Below, piece after piece: positions 12,601 through 27,600 of a DNA stretch of 64,000 nt. Position numbers and translations under genes: made by a program. Every line of letters starts with the position of its first letter. The stretch's first letter is position 1. Below the pieces are notes generated by a model. That model made no database searches and had not been told where the DNA came from. It saw only the letters and a program-made list of their open reading frames with translations. The DNA is from Syngnathus acus (Eukaryota; Chordata; Actinopteri; Syngnathiformes; Syngnathidae): positions 2,837,501 to 2,901,500 of the forward strand of contig NC_051104.1 in NCBI RefSeq assembly GCF_901709675.1, read 5' to 3'.

Positions 12601-15600
12601 CCGTCTTTGGGTGTCTGTCACAAGTGTTGGAGGTGCGGAGACAGCGATTTCCTGGTAATTGGAAGCCTGGATGGAAGTTCTCCCTCCCCCAAGCACGCGG
12701 CAATCTTTTTTTCGACGGCCCCGAAAGCTGTCATGACAACTCGCAATTAGCTGTCGGCAACGCTCAGCGTGTTATTGACCGCGGCCCGTGCGCCACTTAG
12801 CCTAGCCCGGGACTAATTATACGTGGACATTATTAATTGAGCGCGCCGCCAACGTCCAGAAAGCACCCCGCGCTCTCGTGAGTCCTCCCCGAGTAGGATT
12901 GAACCGCGAGGAACTGATCTGGTCCGGGGCTTTTGTGGCAAAATCAAATCATTTTTCAACAAACCGATGCTCGGAAAAGGATTGAATTGGAAAAATAATG
13001 GAATCTGATTTTAAGACTAAAATCGAATCAACGTTAGCAGTGCGAGGCAACACAATGCACATGGATGAAGGAACCCACATAAGAAATAGTCTTTTTTTTT
13101 TTTTTTTTTTTTCTCCTGTGCCCGGCTTAAGTGCAGACGGGGGGAAAAATGAAGCATGTCTGATTGGTTCACAGGCTCTCACAAAGAATTGGCCAGCACT
13201 CCCCCGTCTTGCCATCCTCTGCCCACGTCTTGGATTGTTAGCCTCGGATGAGACACGCTCAGCCTGCGTTCTGCCTCTCTGAATTATTTATCGGCCTCTT
13301 GTCCAGTTAAATGGCTACAGCAGATCCAACCAAATGCCAGCCCCCACCCCACACAGCAATCTGCCCCCTCGGCGCTGTCCGGCCAGCAGAATATTCTGCG
13401 CATGGGAGCGGCAATGTGGAGCTGGCCCGTGCGCCGCCGCTTCTGGTGCTGCGAGAGGACGCCTTTAAAAGCAGATGATGTAAAATAAATAAGTCGCCCC
13501 GCAATATTTGTGAGTAAATATTTTAGAGGAACCAGCAAGTAAAATTCACTCACAATCTTGGACGAGTTCCTGTGAGCATCCGAGAGCCGATTCATCTTTT
13601 GCGAGCTCGTGTGAGTGTTTCGGTTTGAGCTTATTCCAAAAGCGTCCTTCTGCACTAAAGTCATCCGAACTTTCTAATCTCAACAACACGATTCGTTTCA
13701 GGCTCTTCGTTTGCCGCTCGAATTTGGGCACGGGAACGCCACCTGCGTTCCTGCGCCCGCCATTCATTTCAAATGGCGCAATTAAACGGCTGTTTGTGAC
13801 TGGGATGAAATCAAAATGACACGCTTCAGCTTTGGCCAACGCCGGCTGCTAATGAAAATGGAAGCGGGCGGCGGCGCAAGCCAGCTGCCAAATCGCTCGC
13901 ACGTCCACTGGTGGGCTCCAAACGGCTCGGGCCTGGAAAGGCCTTGAAAAGTTCAATGAATGATTCATGAGGGAGAAGAACTCATTCGTCCGCCTCCAAA
14001 TGGCGCGCGACAGTTTTGTGTCCATTGCGAATTCCGAAGAACTAGTTGCTCATCCGTGATGTTTGTGTTTGCAGTGTCCACTTGTATTACCTTTTCCCCA
14101 CTTTGGAAGAAGGAGGCCTGGCCACCTACAGAACAGCTATTGTGCAAAACCAGCACTTGGCCATGCTCGCCAAGGTAAGCCCCCCACCTCTCGTTTTTTC
14201 CGCTTATCGTTTTGTAATTGGAGTTAGTCGTTTTAAAGGATGAAACCGCGGATCCCGGCGGGCCCCCGGAAGTCTTGCGGAAATCGCGCAGGCTTCAAAC
14301 CTCGGCGACCCCCTCGTCCCTCTCCCTGCTGGCTGAGCTTGCCGAAAGAAAGTACGCAACGGTTCGAGAAACCAATTAAAAGGATGCGTCTTTCATGCGG
14401 CTCCCCGCCGAATACAAAAGACGCGGCCGTTTGTGCCGCGGCGCTGTCGGCCTTCACCGCGAGCGCCATCCAGCGCCTCGCCCGTGCCAAGTTGTTGAAC
14501 ACTCGTAATTATCTCTTCACAAATAATATATGCGTATTTGTCGACGCAATTGGACTTGAAAGTGGGGAAGGCGAGGGAACGCGCTCTCAGAGTTGGAGCC
14601 TCGGTGGAACGCGGCGCTTGAGTCTCCGGGGGTGGCGTACCCCCGACAGTTATCAGCCGTAATTAAGTGGCACCCTGGCTCTTTGTTTGCACGGCTTGGA
14701 CTTTGGATGCACTATAGAGGAAGGCAAGTTGCAGTTTGCAACTTTGCAAAAAATGACATCATCTTGTACGGCTGAGCTCTTTGTCATTCCCACCATTGAA
14801 ACGAAAAAGAAACTAAATAAACGACTTTTTTGTTTTCTGGATAGCTTTAAAGGCCTTGTGAGCGACCTCAGGAGCTGCTTGCTCCTTGCGTGTCTGTCTA
14901 CATGTGCTGTTCCACCATGTGTGTTCAAATATCGCTCGCTTGAAGGGTTTTGAAACTGTTACGGTAACTGTTAGCATGCCAATAGCATTTTTCATTTCAA
15001 CCCCTCTTCAGATGGCTAAGCCATTTTGTCTGGCTTGTAAGAAGATTCCAGAAAATGCCCTCTTTGATTCCAATGTTCCATTCCAGAAACTGGAGTTGGA
15101 TCGCTTCATGCTCTACGCTCACGGGCCGGACCTGTGCCGGGAGTCGGACCTGCGGCACGCCATGGCCAACTGCTTTGAGGCCCTCATCGGTGAGACATTT
15201 CTTGAATGTTTTGAATCAATGTTTTTTTTTTTCTTATTCTTTTAAGATCTTGATGGAAATGGAATTAAGTCAAGGAGGAATATGCACGGTAATCTGCTCC
15301 AGTTTGCTTTTGGCAGCAATTTCAGTCTTTGTTCCCTCGTTACAAGCTCCGTCACATCGTGCTGTTGTCTTGATGTCGGATCTTTCTGTTCCCTTTAAAA
15401 CCTTACTTCCTTTTCGCTATTAAGATCTTTATCTGAGCAGAGGTTCCCGCCGAGGTGTTAGATCCCGGACGCGGTACGGACCTTTATTGACCTCGGGAGA
15501 TGGCCAACAGCCGGGCGGGCAAGCCCCCTTATCGGCCTTACTCTGTTGCCTCGCACGCACACGCTTTGTAACTTTGCCGTGCGCCGGTCCCACCGAGCTA

Positions 15601-18600
15601 AGCCCCGGCTCGTGCGGAGCTGCAGCGTCTGCAGCTTTTTCTTATCTTATCTCTATCCTGATTGCCACGCTCGAGAGAGAGCGCAGCGGCTTTCAAGAGA
15701 TCTTCCTCCTCCTCCTCCTCCCGGTGTCAAGCGGCGGGCGCAAAGTGCTGACTGGCACCGTGGCCCCCCCCCCCTGTCGGCCCCGGGGCCCCCGCACTTG
15801 TCACAGGTTCATTATCGGCCTAGACAAAGTAGTAATCTATTCTGTCCCGTGGCTGTCGGCGCCGTTCTCATTGTGGCGAGAACGCCGTGCTGGAAGCCTC
15901 CTCGCTTTCATCACCCCCCCCCCCCCCCCCTCCAATTTCAACTTCATAAAAGTGATGAATAAACACGCTGTTCTGAGGGAACCTGCGCGAGGAAAAGTGC
16001 TGTCAGAGACATACTGCCAAACAAAAAAACAAAAAAAAAAAACAGCAGACGCGAGGAAAAAGTGACGCGCCTTTGAAAGCGTCACTTTCCCCGTCTGATG
16101 TCGGCTTTTTTCTCTCGCCGGGACTTTTTTTGTCATCTTCATTTCAGTTTTGGCGCTCAAACGGCGGCTTCAAGACCTTGTTAGCAAGCCGTCTCCGACT
16201 GGCTCGGCGTTTCTTTTGCGCTCCGGCTCGGATCGCCTCGTTTCCGGCTCTCTCATCTCGTCTCGACTTTGGCTGTTATTAGCCGAGAGACTGCCATGTC
16301 GGCCTCGAGTCACGCTGTCACTGTCGCCGCCCCCCAAATAACAAAGAACACTTCCCCAAGTCTTGGTGCAAGACTTATTTATTTTCCCAGATATCTGAAA
16401 TGATTTTTAATGGCGGAATGTGCTAAAGTATGTCGCCATGCGCGTCGCTGCCCCCTATAGGAGCTCGGCATAACCCGACTGGATGTTAACGACCAAAATT
16501 TGAATTCCATTCTACACGATGGACACGATTTCTAATTCCTGCATTGATTTGTCAAGCCTGCCCTGGCTGCCAGGCAAATAACGTGAAGAAGTGGAAACGC
16601 GCCTGGCACTTTCCTCCTCTCCGTGTCTGCCCGAATATGACGCAGTCATAATATTGGGAGTTGCCTGGCGGCGCACGCTAACGTCTTAGCGTGCTTGTTT
16701 TTTGACCTTTGTTTTATTTGTTTCTTTGGCGCGGTGACCGCTGAACCTGCGCCGCCTCGCAAGTGGCGGATAATCTGCTGCTTTGCATGGGCGCAGTCGA
16801 GAGCGCGTCTATCTCCCGAGCCGGCGGCGGGGCAATTCTCTGGCGGAGAGCGAGAGAGCGGCGGCGAAGGAATGGAAAGGCATCTGCAATGCAAATGGCT
16901 GCCCTGCAACCCTGAATAATTCCAAGTGTTGAATGGAAATCTTGCTTTTCTGATCCTCTGTCATTAACTTGTGCCAGAGTGGGCCATTCTCATTTGGGCT
17001 CTTTTGGCCTGCGCACCTCCTCTTCTCGGGCGCCCACTTTACCTCTTTGCTCTGCAGAATGATAACGAAGAAAAAACCCACTCGCCGTCTTCATAGAAAG
17101 CGCGGCCCTGCTGGTTTGCCTCTCAGGTCCTCCCCCCTGAGAAGCCCGCCGCGACTTCCTTCCGACTGAAAGGAAACGCAGGCCAGGCGGCGAGCACCAA
17201 AAGAGGGCCTCTCTCTGTTTTGATGGCCCTAATTTCCTTGTACGGTTGATCTGCGGATTATACGCCGCCGGCAGCCGTGGGGATGCAGATGGTGAACCTT
17301 TTGTGAGGCTCTCTCTAAGCTCTTCCTATTAAAAGAACGCAGGGAAAGGATTATCTCCCGCTCGCTGAATATCAGATCCTCCCCGCACAATGCGTGCGGT
17401 GTGTTGGCGGAGCGAGCGCCCTTTCCTTTTGTTAATTGCCGCCATTGCTTTTGAAAAAAAGTTTCTGAAAAGTAAGATGTTTGATGTCGCCCCTTTTGTC
17501 GCTCGCTCGCAAAGTTTCTCCAATGTGTTGTTTTCGCCGTCCGTCTGCCGCTTCAGCCCCCGTTGAGCTGAGAGGGAGCTTAATATATTATTTGATGGAT
17601 TAGAGTCTGAGCGTTTTTGAATAATTCATTCCGGGTTATTAATGTGACTGTCAGCCGCCGGCGCTCGCTACGCCCCCGACACGCGCATTTTAGTGGTCAC
17701 GCAAGGCTCTCAGACGTCGCAATTCCGCCGCCGATCATCTCGCGGCCAGACGTGGCTTTCGACAGATGCGGACGTTCGTTAGAGGCTTCAGCCGGCGCCT
17801 GGAAAAATTGTGCTAGCTTCTCACTGACTTCCATCCAACATCCATGCTGCACTTGCTGTACTCTACTGACGTTGCTAGCTAGCTAACCGCACGCATCGGG
17901 TTCTTGTCGGACTTCCGAGTGCGCTGCCCCCCAAAATAGGAAGCAAAAGGTGAAAAGTACAAATGAAGAATGTTCAATCTTTGAACGTCTTTCAGCAATT
18001 TCTCCTCAAAACAAAGTTGCAAATATTTATGCCGGAGACATTTGCTTGCTAACGGCACAAGCAGACAGTCGCGACCTGGTCGCGTAAGGCAACGCTTCTC
18101 GTGTGTTTAAAAGGATTTTTAAATCGGGCGCATATTTCCGCAGCGCACGAATGCCAGGGGAAGTCTTGTGGCGCAAACGCGTGCGGCGCTTTGGCCCGGT
18201 CACACCGCCGTCGCTGCGCCATCTTAATTGCCGGGCCTCTTTTGTGGCCGTCGGCAGCCTGCCGGCCCGTCCCGAACGCTTTTAATGATTCCACCGAGTT
18301 GTGCAATTTATTGGATGGCTTCGGGGCACCCTTTTTTTTTTTCTTGCACCGAGAGCCTCCTTGTCAGGCCCGCTCATGCGTGAATTAACTTCATATCTCG
18401 CTTTCTTCATCCAAAGACTCTTTGATTGACACCAAAAGTGTTGCTTTGAGATTTTTAATACCTTTGCAAACCCTCGCGGGGTCTCTGCTGATTTCTCCCT
18501 GTCCCCCTTCTTCCAACTTGCCTCCCCCCCCTCCCTCTGGGAGAACTTTTGAAAATGTAATCAGCGGCATAAACTTTGTGTTTCAACGACTTTGACGCAT

Positions 18601-21600
18601 CCGTTTGGGAGCTTTCCAAATGCGCCGTGTCATCATATCGTGAAGTGAAGTGCCTCCCGGACACACCCTCATCGTCTCGGCCCCTCCCGCACACATTTGG
18701 AGCGGGTAGTTAAAAGCCATTGAAACGTCGCCTCCCAGCTGCTCTCCAGAGGCAACATCTGTCACGTAGCAGCAGCAGCAACATCTCCAACTCACAACTT
18801 GCACAAACCGCAAATCCCCAGCGCCGGGAAGAAGCCCCGGAGAGCTCGCTGCGCTCGGCCCTCACGCCCTCCCCGGCGGCCGCAATTACACTTGACTCGC
18901 GCATCTGAAAGGACTTAAGAGTGAGCTGCCGCACGTGCCGCACGACTATTTATAAAAGCAAAAAACACGATTTTTCCTTTCGAAAACTTCAGCCCCGATC
19001 CAGTTTTCCAATCAAGAGACCTCAAAGCCGAGGCCACATGACAATTATGCTTTTCAAGACGGGTGCCGACGCGGTGTTGAGCATATATAGACGACACGCG
19101 CTGACCAAAATGAGTCGTTTTGCCTTTGGCGTTTTCTTTTCTGGCTCCCGGCGACTGACTCGCGTCCGGCGCGCAACCCATCGGCAGATTTAATCACATT
19201 TGAGCAACATTTGTTCCGCGCCAGCGAAGGACGCGGCGTGCACAGGCGCGGGCGGGCGTGCGCGCCTCTATTAGCGTTTGCTGTGGTGCCTTTGCCATTT
19301 GTTTGCATTTGTTTCTGTGCTTTTGCAGCAAATGGCCCGTTTGCCATCTGAAAGCACTTTCCCTTCCCAGTTGATGAATCCCTCATATGTTTTTGATGTC
19401 TTCCATGAAAGCCGCTCGCGCCTTTCCACTCGCCTCATTTATGCGCGTAATAAAAGGGCCCGCGTGATTGTATACCCAATTTGCCAGGTGGTTATTACTT
19501 TCCAAATTGAATGAGCCGCCCCGAGTGCGATGCTTGCGAGCGGCGCGCCGCTTAAAGGCACTTTGATAGTTGCAGCCAGTTGAGTCAAAAGAACAAAAGA
19601 CGCAGAGGAGAGCGAGCCGACTTGCTGCTAGTAAAAAAAAAAAAAAAAAAGAGCCAGATGCCGCAAATCATTCCCACAGAGAGCCAACGAGAGAGCGAGC
19701 GAGAGACGCATTTGTGATGTCGGCCCTGCCGGCAGCGTCGCTGCATTCTGGACCGCTCCTTTTGTCCAATTTATTTTCCCTTCCTCATCTTTTTTGTGTG
19801 CTTGGATGTGCACCGCTTGCATAAAAAAAAAGTCTTTTGTTTCCAACGCGGATAAACAAAGCTGTGTGACCTGTTTCAATATTTGTTATAGTTTGTACTT
19901 GGACAAAACCACTGTGTGTGTGTTGGGGGGGGGGTTATGATTTCAACAATGTGCCTCTTGATGAAGTTGTCGCGAGAATAACGTGTAGCTGTCGTTTGAC
20001 GCAGGTGCCGTTTATTTGGAGGGCGGCTTGGATGAGGCCCGGCAACTATTCGGACGACTGCTCTTCAACGGCCAGGTGAGGTTGGACGCCCCTTGGTTTT
20101 CTCTTCATCTTGTCCGCCATGTTTGCTTTCAATCAAACCCGACGGACAGACGGACGTAGCCCTGTCTAGCTCACAGAACCATCATCAACATTCCGAGTCA
20201 AACTTCACAGGGAGACGAAACGTTGACGCGCGCTCCGATTTGTCTGCTCTTATTATTTTAAGCAATCTGTCCTGACATGAAACATGCCTCGTATTTGCAT
20301 ATTTATTTTCAACCGACGCCGTTCGACTGCTGATGCGCTCGGAGGAAAAAACAACCAGGCGGCTGAAATATTCGCCACTTTGAGATGGAGATTTCATTTA
20401 GCGGGCCCTGCTTTGAGTGGCTTTCAATGCGCTTGTCATTAACGCCACAGCACACCAAAATATTAGGCACGGCTCGGTCGAGTCTACGCGCCGGAAATGC
20501 ACGGGGACAAAAGAAGTAGGACGCCTCCGAATGGTCAGATCGGCCCGCAAAAGGGAAAATGCTGATTCGGGTGTGTTTTCCCAAACACATTTGCATCTTC
20601 CTCATAAGAGACCGATTAAAGTTCTGATCAAGTTACCAAACTGGCTTCAGGGGGGCCCCAAAAAAAAAAAAAAGATCCCGGTTGCAAAATTTGTTGAGCA
20701 AGCGTTCAAAAGGCAGTTCGTAATGAAGAGCAAGAAATGAAACGGCCAGATCTGGACTTAATAAATGATATGAAACTATGGAATAGAACCTCCGCACGAG
20801 CGGATCTCATTAGATGGCGCCTGGCTCGCCAATCTCGCCACTGCTCGCTGCAGATTGCTGCTCGTGGCTGCAACGCCCTGGCTGCCAAAGTCAAATGAAA
20901 AAACAAAAGATTGTCTCAGAAGCAAATAGTTGTTTTTTTCACCCCCCTCTTCCATTTATCCTCGCTTGCTTGGACTTCCTTGCCAAACTAAAACATCAAA
21001 ACGGGAAGGAGCACAAGAGTCAAAAGTGAAATATAGATGAAGTGCAGCGAGAACATTGCCAGACACCTGCTGGTGCGCGCGCGCAGGTGCGGGTGGGTGC
21101 GCACACTCGTCAAATGAATCATTAATGAATCCTTGAGCACTTGCATTTATGTTGGCCACGAATGTTACGGGTCAATTAAAAGACCGCAGCGAATCTCAAG
21201 CAGGCACGCGCACGCTAAGACGCAGGCGGGGCGGTCCGGCCCGGTCTTTTGATCCAGACCTGAGAAGATGTTTGACGGAGCACATCAAAAAAAGTTTGAG
21301 GACTAAATATTTGAACATCTCACAGCTCCAAACTACGGGGGGAAAGTGATCATGAATTATGGATCCACAAAAGTCAGAGGAGTTGGAGATGGCTGCAAGG
21401 ATTCTAAGTCATCAAGGCAAATGCTTCAATTTACCCGGTTCAACTCCCCATCTTCATTATTCGCTTCTGGCTCGACTTTTCTATCCGCACGTTTGAAACT
21501 TTCAACGATTCAATCTGCGCCGATTGACGGCGTTATTGTTCCGCTTGCCTCCGCGCTGTCACAAAGGTAATCCCCTTTTTAAAATGGCCGCTTTTAATCT

Positions 21601-24600
21601 GACGGCGATTAGCGTGAGATTTACCGCGCACAGCGTTTAAAATAGTTTTTAAAAAAAAAAAAAAGGCTCTTTAACCTACTTTACTGAGATGCCGTCTTCA
21701 TTTTGAAACAAAAACGTGCGCTCAAAAAGCCAGGTGGGACGCAATCGATTACGAATCGTTTTATGCGCTTGCTCGGTTCGTAAAAAATCGTGTTGAGGAA
21801 CTTTGAAAGTTTTGCGTCCGCCCCAGCCGGTGGATCGAAATAGCTCGACTTGTAACCCGCAACCCCTCGCCGAATCCTCCCGATGGCCGTCCTGCTGCAC
21901 AAAGCTGCGAGGAGGAGACAGATGGAGGCGGCGAGCGAACAGGCAAGGCGGCCGGGTGGCGCCACGGGCGAGGCGGCTGGGGGGGAAGGGTGGGGGAGGG
22001 CTTGGTTGGAAGAAGAAGCCGACCGTCTGCAAGATCTATTGTATTTTTTAAAATCATCCCAAACGATTCAGCAGCTCTCATCATTGTGCGTTCAACATGG
22101 CGTCACCATTTTGTTTCCAAGCAAATTTTGCGAGGCGCTTCGGTCCGACCTGGACTCTCTTGCTGCTATTATTGCAGAGGAGATGTAAATGCCAGCATGG
22201 GCTCCTTAGGGAATTCCTTCTGTGGAGGAGCAATCATCATCCTGATGAATTCACTTTGTGCCCATTGGCCAATCTGGCCAAGCTTTCATTAATTCTCACA
22301 CACACAAGCGGGGAAAGTTTTCTTCGACAACTCTGATGTACTTAATGACACTCGCCGGCTATGCCCCTCAGACAGACATCTTCTCCGTCGGCACCAAAAT
22401 CACCTTTAAAGCCGTCTCGGGGGAACATTTAGACGACGGCCACCTGGGAAAAACAAAGTCTTTTTAGTCTTTATGACGGCACATCATAAAAAAAAAAAAA
22501 CATGGCGACATTTTCTTGCGTGCTTACAAACATCTCGTTTGTTTAAAATAGGACTTAACACTTGGGCCGAGTGGAAAATTCCAGATTGCGAAATGCTTTG
22601 TTAGTGTACGTAGGTTTAAATGTGAGCAGCATTTTAAAAACACCTTCCAAAAAGTTTCGCTCGACTTTGGTGCTCATTTATTAATTACCAACCTTAACAT
22701 TTGTCCTGTGATAAAAATCGAACATTTGCACAGTCGCAGTGAGAACTTGCGTCCTTGCTTTTGTAAAAAGAAGGCGAGCGGCGTCATCGGCCAGCCATTC
22801 CTGTTTCCCCGCCTACGCGGCGACGCAAAATCGTTTTCACCTTGATCATTCGCCAGGGGTGGCTTTCATGTGCTTATCGATCAGCCGGGCTATCTCTTAT
22901 CAATCGCTCTGCCGTGCTACTATATTTGATGGATTGATTGGCAGCGTGCGGCTCGAGAGCAATTTGTCAGCGAGCGCGGGAACTTGTCAGAGACAAAGTC
23001 CGGCCTGCCTGCTCATCCTCGCGTGCGGGCAAGATCTCTGATTAAAGACTTCTTTGATTGAAGCCCGACTCGACACGTAGCGAAATTCCAGCTCCTATTG
23101 AAAATGCTGTTGAAGCACACACACCCACACACACACACGGACGGACGCTCTTGTTTCTTCTATTTTTTTGTGTAGTGCGTCTGGCAGCTGCAGATGATTT
23201 GTGCACCCGGTAATTACAGCAGTCGCAGAGAGGGAAAAAAAAAAAGAAAAAAAAAAGAAAACATGTTCTTTCTTAAATCCCCACTCCACGCCGGCTTAGT
23301 CATTGTCTGCCTCGTCTTAGCGAACGGCTGTAATTGAAACATTAGCTGTCGGAGTCCGCGCTACCACTTCATTAGGCACACCTACGCAATGGCGTTCCCG
23401 TCGCTAAGCCAAGTTTAGCGACTCCCAAGCTAAGTGCCGGTACGCCGTCCAAAAAAAAGAATCTCGACACGGTATCGTTTTCGCTCTCCCACTCCCCAAA
23501 GTTAACCAGCGACGTTCGAAAATTGCGTCTCACCTTTTCGGTTCTCACGTGGATGCTTGCAACCTGCCGTTGTCCTTGGCAACAGTCTTACCTCCTCGGC
23601 GATGGCGACTTTTCTTCGGTCTTCGATACGGTGTCCGTCGGCGTACCTCCACTTGCGCTCCCCCACTCCGTTTTTATTCTCCTGCCCTGACCGGATTTGA
23701 AAATGAGCTGGCGAATGCTTTGTTGTGGTTTCGCCCCCACTGGCACCCGCCCACCCATTGCTCCCGACGCTATTGCTCACCTCATCACTTTTGATACAAG
23801 TTGAACCCTCAGAAGGTCAAGCAACACATTTCTTGGGATTGACTTCTGCATATTTCTATACTCTGATGATTCATTGGCCGCATCCTTTCTATAATTTGAC
23901 GTATTAACACCGGCGAGCCTCCTTTTGACTTCCTCTTCTTTTCCTTGCAGGACCTGCAGGATGTTTGGCTCCACTACCCGGCGCACCCTCTGCAGGTAAC
24001 CTCATCCTGCCATTTTTTTTCTCTCAATCTGCTTTCCAAAACGTGGCCGTGAGCTGGTGCCGACCCCCGGCTGACATCTGGTCTTCTTTGCCGATATCAC
24101 GGGTGGCAACCGTCCTGGCTTTTTGCATCATCCGCCACGTCGAGGGTGTTTGTTTTGAAATTAGGATTGGGGAGAGCAGATCAAAGATGCGCTAACGGGA
24201 TTACAGTCCCGAATGGCGCCGACCCCACGGGGGGCGGCTGGGCCGGGCTTCCTGCTCTCTGATGTGCCGGTGAGGAGCGAGCCTTTCTTTGTATCTCTGC
24301 CGAGGCTCGTCTTTAAGCGCCGCGTTCTTCCTTTCATCTCGCCGCCGCGTGCGTTTTTCCGCGCTTGGCCCGGAATAACACGACCAATCGTGAAAACCGA
24401 ACGTTTCTTCGCCCAAATAATCTCTTAAATGGCAAAAGTTGGTTTCTAAGCCTTGAGAGCCATTTTCAATCTCGGCTGCCGACTTGCAGCGTGTTGCTCG
24501 TCCTGTTCCATTTTGTTCCCTCAGATCAACTTCCGCAGCTTGTCTTGTTGCTGAACGAACCGATGATTTATTGAATAATTGATGAAGGCCTCGCCGTGTT

Positions 24601-27600
24601 TGCGGTTGAACGCGTCCGCACCTGTTATGAGCGCCGAGCAGGCGCGGCCCTCCTCCGGCTCTCGTCGGGAATTAAGCGAGACAGGTGAACGAGGCTTTGC
24701 CTTAACGAGCTTTGAGGCTGCTCGCCGCGGCGTCAAATTACGCCGTACGTTAGCTTAGCATAGCGACGTGCTCGACGTGTTCGTTCTCATCAACACGTGC
24801 AGCTCTCCAGGAGATGATTAGGCGCCGACACGCTTACCTGCGCCGCCTTTCCAAACGTCTCCTTCGCTTTTGGAGGCGCGCAAGCAGCGTCGGAACTTCT
24901 CAAACGTGAGCAGAAAATGCTCGGCTTTTTTTTTTTTTAGCAAGTTACGATGACATCCTGTCTCAGATTGACTGTCAAGCAAGAGACAGTGACGGCTTTG
25001 ACTGTGGGCCAAAAATAGTCGCTCTCCCTTCAGTTTTGATCAAGTGCATTTTTTTTTTTTTCCTCATCGTTTCAATGCCGTAATGAAGAGTCCCGGTTTC
25101 CACCAAAGTCCTTCAGGTGCAACGAACTGTTGCCGACTGTCACAACAAATCCTGAAGACGAAATGACTCGGAATAAAAATCAATTTAGTGGTTTCACATT
25201 CTCTCTGAGGAGATGTTATGAGCCAAAAAGCTCTTCAATTTGTGACTCAGATTGGCGCTCACTCACGAGATGGACTGATTTCATTTTCTGTTTAGCCCTT
25301 GACGTGGAACTCTTTGCTAAATGCAAACAATAACGTTTTGGCTAACCGGAAATCAACTTGGGCCAAAATTTTATTTATTTGCTCAACTTTTGCTTTAATC
25401 CAAACATCTCTTTTGACGAGTGTTGCATTTTTTGGAGCGTGGCTCCCAGTCTGGCCAGATTCTGGGCTGAGCTGAAAGTGAGGCTTTGAAGCCCTTTCAA
25501 AAGTGTCTTTTTTTTTTCCTTTCCCCATAACTGCCGTTCGCCCCCCTCATCCGTACCTCAGCCAACGCGTTTGAAGCCTCGGTGCCGGCCATTACCCCGA
25601 AGGATAGCCGACGCCCACGAGCGCTGAACTCCTCAGATGTCCTTAGTTGTGATGCATGACATTTCGACGCGTTCCGTTAATTAACCGAGGGTGGAAAAAA
25701 AGTGGCGGGAATGAAATGTTTCTTCCGACGTGTCGGAAGATGGAGTCGTGACATCATTACCGGCAACGTTCCAATTAAAAATATGCGGTGGGAAAATACG
25801 TCGCGTCGTTTACGCGCAACTTCCACCTGAAAACAGAAAACCCGAGGATGAGGACGAGGGGAGGCGCCGGGCGGCGTTTTCCTTTCCATGGCAGCGCCGT
25901 TTTACAGCTAGCGGCTAATGAAGCGAGCCAACAAGGTCGCCAGAGTGTGCCTTCTCGGATGTCTCGGTCAAACTCGCCGTTGTAGTACGCCGAGACCAAT
26001 TAAACGTCTCTCGTAGCCTAATTAACGCGCCGGGCATCTTGATAAAAACAAACATGCATATGCATATTTACTTAGCATATGACTTCTTTTTCTAATGAGT
26101 GTGAGCAGCTTGCTTTTCCGTCCAGCGGGCCCCCAAGCGGACGTTGAAGAACAATCCGCAGCGGCGGCCGGCAAAGCGTCCTTTCAAGGCCGACCAAGGC
26201 TCTGATCTCCTCGCTAACTGAGGCAACGGCCATATTAATGGAGCGCTTGCAGTCCGTGGCTGCGGCCAAAGTGGAAAGGGAACGGTTTGCTATTTAATGA
26301 GTAGCAGATTCCATCTGCTGCCGCCGCCGATCTTTGGAGTTTGTTTTGAGGCGGAGGCAAAAAAACACACTCGAGGCGGCGCATGTTTGATTTAAGGACA
26401 CTCGTAGGGGGAATTAAGGCACTGAGGAACTTGCTTCATCGCCGAGTGGCTTACCCGCTTGTGACGAGACACTTTTTGGCCCCGTTGGGGGGGAGGGAAC
26501 CAAACTTGAAGCACAGTGTGGTTTGCCGGAAAGGATGCGGGATCCGCGTTGTCTTCTTCCCCTCGTCTTGTAAATAGTAGCTGCCTGATGACTACCGTAT
26601 TTTCCGGACTATAAGGCGCACCTAAAAACGTAAAATTTCCCTATAGCTGACGCCTTATAGTCCGGTGCGCCTTATATATGGACCAAATTCCTAAATTTAA
26701 ACTGGGCCGAAGGATTGTGTCATGAAATCAATCATAAGTGGCCCGCTGAAGACTATGAATCGTGAATCAAAAAGACTATGGATCATTATTTTGTGATTAT
26801 AAAGTAATTTGTTGCGTCTGAAGTTGAAATAAAAAAGATAAAATGGAGAATAATTTGATTTGGATTAAAAATCTGACATGATGCATTAATGGTGTGCCTT
26901 ATAGTCCGGTGCGCCTTATGTAAGGACAAAGTTTTAAAATGGGCCATTCATTGAAGGTGCGCCTTATAGTCCGGTGCGCCTTATAGTCTGAAAAATAGGG
27001 TAAGTGTATCTTGTTTGTGGACTCAAACGCCCCCAGGTACAGGAGCCCCAGACGGACCGGCAGCTGATCGAGTCCTCGCCCGTCCTGCAGAAGCTGACGG
27101 ACTTTGAGGAGTCCATCGGTGTGCTGTTCACGCACGTCCGCTTGCTGGCCCGAGCCTTCACGCTGAGGACGGTGGGCTTCAACCACCTCACGTTGTAAGT
27201 TGATCTCATTCGCTCGCTATAATGGCAACAGTTACGATTATTCACCGTTAATGAACATTTCCTGGTAAGATGGAGATTTCTACAAGCACCATGTATGGAT
27301 TGCGTAGCGTGTTGGAAAACTGATAATGAGACGGTTGGCGCTTGTTTGCATCACAGCGGCTGCTTAAGTTGCCGCGCAGTCGTGACTTTGACAGCTAAAA
27401 GCAAATTAGCGTTCGCAATACACCTGAAATCTTGACAGACGGCCGCTCTTCTGTGTAATTGCTTGCCTTTTTTTGTTCTCCGCTCTGCTACTCTGACGCT
27501 ACCTGCATCACACCTCGGCGGGATTTTCCGCCAGCGAGAACCCCGTGTTTCCTCTTTACACGATTATTTTGTGTTCATAGGCTGATTATTTGGCTAGGTG

